DNA of 64,000 bases from Heliocybe sulcata. Its lineage: Eukaryota > Basidiomycota > Agaricomycetes > Gloeophyllales > Gloeophyllaceae. The stretch is taken from NCBI GenBank assembly GCA_004369045.1, contig ML213530.1, positions 213,770 through 277,769 on the forward strand, written 5' to 3'. Each line of letters begins with the position of its first letter. Within the stretch, counting starts at the first letter, position 1. The notes beneath the pieces were generated by a model, which was not told where the DNA came from, made no database searches, and saw only the letters and a program-made list of their open reading frames with translations. Position numbers and translations under genes: made by a program. This document shows, piece after piece, positions 59,966 to 64,000 of this stretch.

Positions 59966-61178
59966 TGCTTAGTCGATGCCTTGTGTCCAGAAGTTTCTTC
60001 GGGATGCGGGAGATGGCTAGTGTTAGAGCACTGGCAGACGCGATGCAAGGAATCGAAGAATGCAAGATGCTCTACCATTTTTATCAGTTCGACGTGGCGC
60101 ATGAAGAACGGGTGATGTGACAAAATCCTGGTCGCATAGCATTCGGTTGCAACATCCATTGTGGGCGTCAGTAAAATACCGCGATCGCCGAGCATACCGA
60201 GTGACCGAGGTGATACATCGTTGCCAGCGGTGGTTCCTTCCAGCCGTTTTGCCAAGATATCTCAGAGATTTAGCCCTCTACGCTGGCTCCTCAGGCCTAC
60301 GCCGATCACAGCTTACCAACTCGCGCGCCCATCGTGCTATCTTGACCATAAGGTAGGAATCGATTCCGAATAATAGTTCCCCGAAATCCCCGCGGATTGC
60401 TATCGTGTTTCATTTGCGGATGTAGGTGGCTCCGAGGGATAACTTTTCGTGTATCTGGAATAATGTCCGTGAGTGCTTGAGCATGGTGCCTCCGGGGCCT
60501 GTATCTAGTGAGTAAGGACCGGCGATACAGCAGGGATCTCACCCCTGACAACTTGCATTGGCCTGAGTCAAGGACACCTAGCTGCTGTATCTTCGGATCT
60601 TGATTGTTATCGCGGTGCGGGCAATCGGAAACGTGGAACGAACTCTTCGTGAGGACCCACAAGGACCTGCAGAGGAGCTGGACTATTCACTGCCCGTCTT
60701 GATCAAAGAGTTGGTGAGAGAGCTAAAAGCTAAGCGCTGAATGGTTATCTCTGCAGTTCGGATTATCCGGAATATGTCAGCTACCTTGGGGATTCTAGCA
60801 TTATGGGAGAGCATCCCTGTCGACGGGACATCAAGCGTAGAACAGGACGGCGCTCCATAAGTTTCAATCTCCGTCTATTTTTATTAGCCGCCTTTCCTCG
60901 CCCTGGAAGCGGCGAATTCTGGACTGGCCAGCGTACGCTCTCAGACAACTGCGGCCACTACTACTCGCAGTGGCTTCTCGACCATGAGGAGATCTAGAGG
61001 CAGCTATGCCACAGGAGTATCATATCACTACAAATATTGATCTCGTGTGTCGCTTGAGGGTCCCTGATTCTCTAGCGCGGTTAGCCTGCAATCCTGGTCC
61101 ATCTGTGGCAAGTCGACAGTGGACTGGGATCAGCACCAGGTGCATGGACCGTGATGTGAGTGGACAGTTCCTCACAGG
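59966..61178. other. Upstream region of the adenylating reductase
   Basis: About 1.2 kb with no recognised gene. Short frames on both strands overlap and lack family motifs. It should contain the A-T-R promoter. Confidence 0.5.
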
Positions 61179-61186
61179 TATATAAA
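61179..61186 (+). promoter_or_regulatory. TATA box of the truncated membrane-protein gene
   Basis: TATATAAA lies 49 bp before the ATG at 61235, followed by a typical leader (CTTCAACATCAAGAC). Position and sequence fit a working fungal core promoter. Confidence 0.6.
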
Positions 61187-61234
61187 CTAGGAGGCATCCT
61201 TTCTTCAACATCAAGACTGTGCATCCTTGAGACG

Positions 61235-61470
61235 ATGACCCCATTCGAAGACTTCATTGGCGCCTTCAACGCGTTGGTTCTAGCGTCCATTGCGTAGGTG
61301 CCTCCGGACATTACCCGCATCCCATTCTTACTTAATAGCAGCTTGTATGGTGTGACGACCACACAGACGTTTCTGTACTATCGAAGTTTCCCGCATGACA
61401 GACTATTCCTGAAAGCTTTGGTATGGACTCTTGTTCAATGCTGCCACCGGCCACCTTACATTATCTACTA
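61235..61470 (+). pseudogene. DUF6534-like integral membrane protein, 5' part, cut off by a transposon
   Basis: The first exon MTPFEDFIGAFNALVLASI joins through a short intron (GTAGGTGCC to CTTAATAG) to SLYGVTTTQTFLYYRSFPHD and RLFLKAL, then a GTATGG donor. The Y-G-x-x-x-x-Q-x-x-x-Y-(F/Y)-R-x-(F/Y)-P-x-D pattern is the signature of the first two helices in the large mushroom family of seven-helix membrane proteins (DUF6533/DUF6534). The sequence ends in the transposon end at 61472 and no downstream exons are seen in the AT-rich DNA that follows. It is an intact promoter and 5' end of a broken gene. Confidence 0.62.
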
Positions 61471-61471
61471 T

Positions 61472-61980
61472 TTACGAGTCCTGAGTTTACGAAGGAAGAG
61501 TCTTTACCGGGTCGACGCCGAACAATGCAGATACTCCCACGATAATGCCGAGAAACTGTGGGAATTAAAAGTGTAGTCTCGATAACACTTTATTGAAACT
61601 CCGGCTGTAGTCGAGACTACAGTTTTTGATTTGTAGTGCCACATTTCAGTAATCTGCACAGTGCTCACGCTCCTGACATTATAACAGCCTGAAATTCTAA
61701 ATATATCATCTGGTTCATATATCACACCTTCCCAAATATTTTCATGATTTATGACCCAATTCTGAGTGTGCTGTGTGCATTTTCTTGGAAGAGGCACTAC
61801 AAATCATTTACTTACTCATTTCTTACCGTGAGATAACCACGTCGGAGCTTCAACTATGAGGTTTCCGCGCCGGTTGGGATTCCTCGCTTCTGATTGGCTG
61901 CCAGCTTGCTAAAGGAGCGCTACTTACTACTGACTACAAAAAGTTGTAGTCAGACTATAAGAGATTCTGATTAAGGCAAC
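61472..61980. mobile_element. Short inverted-repeat transposon (MITE-like), copy C, left end
   Basis: TTACGAGTCCTGAGTTTACGAAGGA at its start is shared with copy B (20 of these bases shown as TTACGAGTCCTGAGTTTACG). Interior blocks such as TTATTGAAACTCCG and GAGACTACA resemble copy B. A matching right end (CAGGACTCGTAA) was not found downstream, so the right border is a guess. A hairpin GACTACAAAAAGTTGTAGTC occurs near 61933-61952. Confidence 0.55.
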
Positions 61981-62097
61981 TATGACGCACATGCAGCGCA
62001 AGAATTGCAAGAATCGAACATGCAAGTGCGTCATAGCCCTGCTCTGACATAATATGCATGATGTAAGCTTGTGTTGCCTTCAAAGACAGCGATAAAA

Positions 62098-62620
62098 TAT
62101 GGGAAAAATCACAATTAATCAGGAAATATTCCTGGAAGCAGAGGCAGTGCTATATGATCTATTATTAGCACTTCTCAATGTATGGAGCCCTGTATAAGGG
62201 CTCTTTGTTGTTGAATTGGGTTTAAATACCTAAAAATACCAAAAAAAATCAGAATAATCAACCAATACTCAATCACCTGGGAATCATGCTTATGTATACA
62301 TAGAAGAAGACCTGTATGGCATGCAGCAAAATCCATCAAGTAACAAAATGCCCTAACAATTGCCCAAAAATATGGGTAAATCATGATAAATCAGAAAGAT
62401 ATTCCCGGAGACAGGGGCAGTACTATACCAGCTGCTATTAGCACTTGGAAATGCATGGAGCCCTGCATAAGTGCTCTGGGTTGTTGAACGCAACTCAATA
62501 AATACCTAAAAATGCCCCGAAAAATCATGATAATCAGTCATACTCAGCCACCTGAAAATCATGCTGATGTAAGCATAGAAGTTGCACTGCATGTTTTCCA
62601 GCAGTCTCAAATGAGTGGGA
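62098..62620 (+). repeat. AT-rich tandem repeat of about 272 bp
   Basis: Two diverged units begin TATGGG-AAATCA near 62098 and 62370 and share, in order, ATATTCC-GGA-ACAGGGGCAGT-like, CTATTAGCACTT, ATGGAGCCCTG-ATAAG-GCTCT, TTGTTGAA, AATACCTAAAAAT and AATCATGCT-ATGTA. A weaker third unit may continue to about 62800. Base composition here is clearly more AT-rich than in the genes of the window. Confidence 0.65.
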
Positions 62621-62995
62621 AATGGCCCAAAAATCGGGATATTCAATAGTAGTCAGCTGCATCTAAGTCTGCTTATATAAGAACATGAACAATGTGGGAT
62701 ACCCTCCGGTAGAACAAATAAAATGAAACAATTGCTCAAAAATGCGCAAAAATTCAGGATAGCCAACAACCCTCAGGTAAGCAGATATTCCTGCTTAGAT
62801 GAGAACAGATACCAGTACAAATAAGATAGGGAATTTTTTAAAGTGAATAGTGCTGCTTGTGTGGCTGGCACCGTCCGGTATCCCTAATATAGAAGGTGCA
62901 ACTGCATAGCTCTGGGTTCATATTCCCACGCCACTTCCTCTATTTTCTGAGTCACATTCTTCTGAGCGTTAACACTGCTAACTCTGACTTCTGAG
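62621..62995. other. AT-rich upstream region of the terminal open frame
   Basis: This stretch has no recognised gene. It keeps fragments of the preceding repeat (AATGGCCCAAAAAT, AATGCGCAAAAATTCAGGATA) and then a more balanced segment leading to the ATG at 62996. Confidence 0.4.
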
Positions 62996-64000
62996 ATGGC
63001 ACTACCACACATGCAGAACTGTCTCAACAGCTACTGGATCTCTGTGCTCTTGGCCCTTATGGGGCATACTGCAGTGCTTCAGACCTTGAAGTATTGCATC
63101 TCAGGCTTTGCCTGGCTCCATTCCATGGAGTATATCTCAGGCTCTGCCTGGCTTCTTATGAAGTACTGTGTTACAGGCATGTCCTGGCTCCTAATTATGG
63201 AGTATCAATTTGCTTGGCCCATTATGGTGCATTGTTATACCTGGCTCCTAATGGAGTACCAATTTGCTTGGCCCATTATGGTGCAGCGCTATACCTGGCT
63301 CCTGATGGAGTACTACTCTACTTGGCCCATTATGGAGCATTACTCTGCAGCCATATCCTGGCTCTCTATCATGAAGTATTATATACATTCAGTCAAGCCG
63401 GCCCTTTTGCAATATATTGAAGCCATTTCTCTATGTCATGTAAAAATTCTTTTATTATGGGTAATAATATTGACCCTGATAGGAGCTATTATGTGGATAG
63501 TATTCACCAAAAAACAGTTATTACTTTGTCAATATAAGTATGTTGGTATATCCACAATTTTGATATTCCTAGTATTAACCAGGATCAACTGTATATCAGT
63601 TGACGTCAATCAGCCAGCATCAGTCACGCCTTTAGCAGAGAATTATGCTCTAGATAGCACTCTAGGGCTATGGACTTCAGACTCCTTACGTTATTCAATG
63701 CCTCCATCATCTATTTCTACAGAAAATACAGATATATATTTCACTTTTCATGCTATTGAACATCATTCAATTACTTCTATATCTGAATTTGACTCTGATG
63801 AAAACAGGCAATATTCATTGCATCTGAGTCATGCCATGATCCAATCGGCACATGAGGGCATTCTCATGCTTTTCTTGCAATTTCAAGTAAATAATTATGC
63901 TGCCTTTGCTGCAGTTCTTGTTACTCTATCACTTCTTAGAAATATCATGAGCCGATATGACTATGCTGCTATATTATGTAAATATATTAAGGCACTGCAT
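62996..64000 (+). CDS. Unrecognised repeat-containing membrane protein, 3' end outside window
   Basis: From the ATG at 62996 one frame stays open for 335 codons to the last base of the window. I do not recognise it. Residues 40-125 are built of repeats opening with W-L-(x)-x-M-(E/K)-Y: starts at residues 40, 52, 64, 83, 101 and 122. The three central ones are longest and nearly identical (WLLMEYQFAWPIMV). Two strong hydrophobic segments follow, about 150-170 (ILLLWVIILTLIGAIMWIVF) and 182-199 (VGISTILIFLVLTRI). A Ser/Thr-rich hydrophilic stretch comes next (210-280), then a third hydrophobic helix near 300-315. No intron is needed, unlike every other gene here, and codon use is AT-rich. It may belong to a mobile element or be recently acquired. 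Confidence 0.5.
   Translation, partial: MALPHMQNCLNSYWISVLLALMGHTAVLQTLKYCISGFAWLHSMEYISGSAWLLMKYCVTGMSWLLIMEYQFAWPIMVHCYTWLLMEYQFAWPIMVQRYTWLLMEYYSTWPIMEHYSAAISWLSIMKYYIHSVKPALLQYIEAISLCHVKILLLWVIILTLIGAIMWIVFTKKQLLLCQYKYVGISTILIFLVLTRINCISVDVNQPASVTPLAENYALDSTLGLWTSDSLRYSMPPSSISTENTDIYFTFHAIEHHSITSISEFDSDENRQYSLHLSHAMIQSAHEGILMLFLQFQVNNYAAFAAVLVTLSLLRNIMSRYDYAAILCKYIKALH
63112..63375 (+). repeat. In-frame tandem repeat inside the terminal open frame
   Basis: Units of 51-57 bp carry CTGGCTCCTAATGGAGTACC and AATTTGCTTGGCCCATTATG cores; the best-conserved ones lie at about 63185-63345. Unit lengths stay multiples of three, so the frame is preserved across the array. Confidence 0.7.

Noticed and set aside
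62850-62930. Possible tRNA-like or SINE promoter (GTGGCTGGCACCG and GGGTTCATATTCC)
   Set aside because: A- and B-box resemblance is weak, only a four-pair T-stem forms, and no repeat copies are visible in the window.
63094-63420. 108-codon open frame in another frame of the terminal repeat region
   Set aside because: The frame starting at 62996 covers the same bases and stays open three times longer to the window end; this one is its shadow across the tandem repeat.

Overview
The window looks like nuclear DNA of a filamentous basidiomycete (Agaricomycetes). Genes are dense and split by many 48-60 bp GT-AG introns. The gene set is typical of wood- or litter-decaying mushrooms: a secreted GH5 endoglucanase, two cytochrome P450s, a fungal adenylating reductase (A-T-R) and a fragment of a mushroom integral-membrane family. 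No ribosomal RNA or credible tRNA was seen. All exon joins are read by eye from splice consensus and family resemblance.

1-17.5 kb is a stable housekeeping block. It holds the 3' part of an M1 aminopeptidase (+), a GH5 endoglucanase (-), a mitochondrial RsfS-like protein (-), the ER amino-acid-permease chaperone SHR3 (+), mismatch-repair MSH3 (-), F1-ATPase assembly factor ATP12 (+), an ALKBH1-type dioxygenase (-) and mitochondrial LETM1 (+). Several pairs are divergent with 110-170 bp between starts. A 2.2 kb stretch at 3.6-5.9 kb holds only decayed repeat.

17.7-29.1 kb is dominated by a tandem segmental duplication of about 5 kb per unit. It carries the 5' part of a formin-like gene that keeps GBD/FH3 but has no FH1/FH2, followed by an unrecognised single-pass membrane protein gene built from repeated exons. 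Unit 1 (about 18.78-23.98 kb) carries a nonsense codon in that gene; unit 2 (about 24.66-29.10 kb) appears intact. Between the units lies a decayed AKR7-type aldo-keto reductase, and unit 2 is split by a short inverted-repeat transposon.

29.4-48.6 kb is an accessory block with specialised-metabolism enzymes: two P450s, two alpha/beta hydrolases, an MFS transporter and a paraoxonase-like lactonase/arylesterase. A 2.83 kb foldback element with a perfect 8-bp target-site duplication and a second short transposon sit between the first P450 and the first hydrolase. That transposon ends two bases before the hydrolase start codon. A 735-base assembly gap lies in one foldback arm.

49-60 kb holds POL5 (ribosome biogenesis), an unrecognised Ser/Pro-rich protein and the A-T-R adenylating reductase. 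From 61.2 kb the DNA changes character: a DUF6534-like membrane-protein gene is cut short by a third copy of the short transposon, then AT-rich DNA with a ~272 bp tandem repeat leads into an open frame of at least 335 codons that runs off the window end. That frame encodes W-L-x-M-E-Y repeats and hydrophobic segments and matches nothing I recognise. The best candidates for something undescribed are the tandem membrane-protein family and this terminal open frame.
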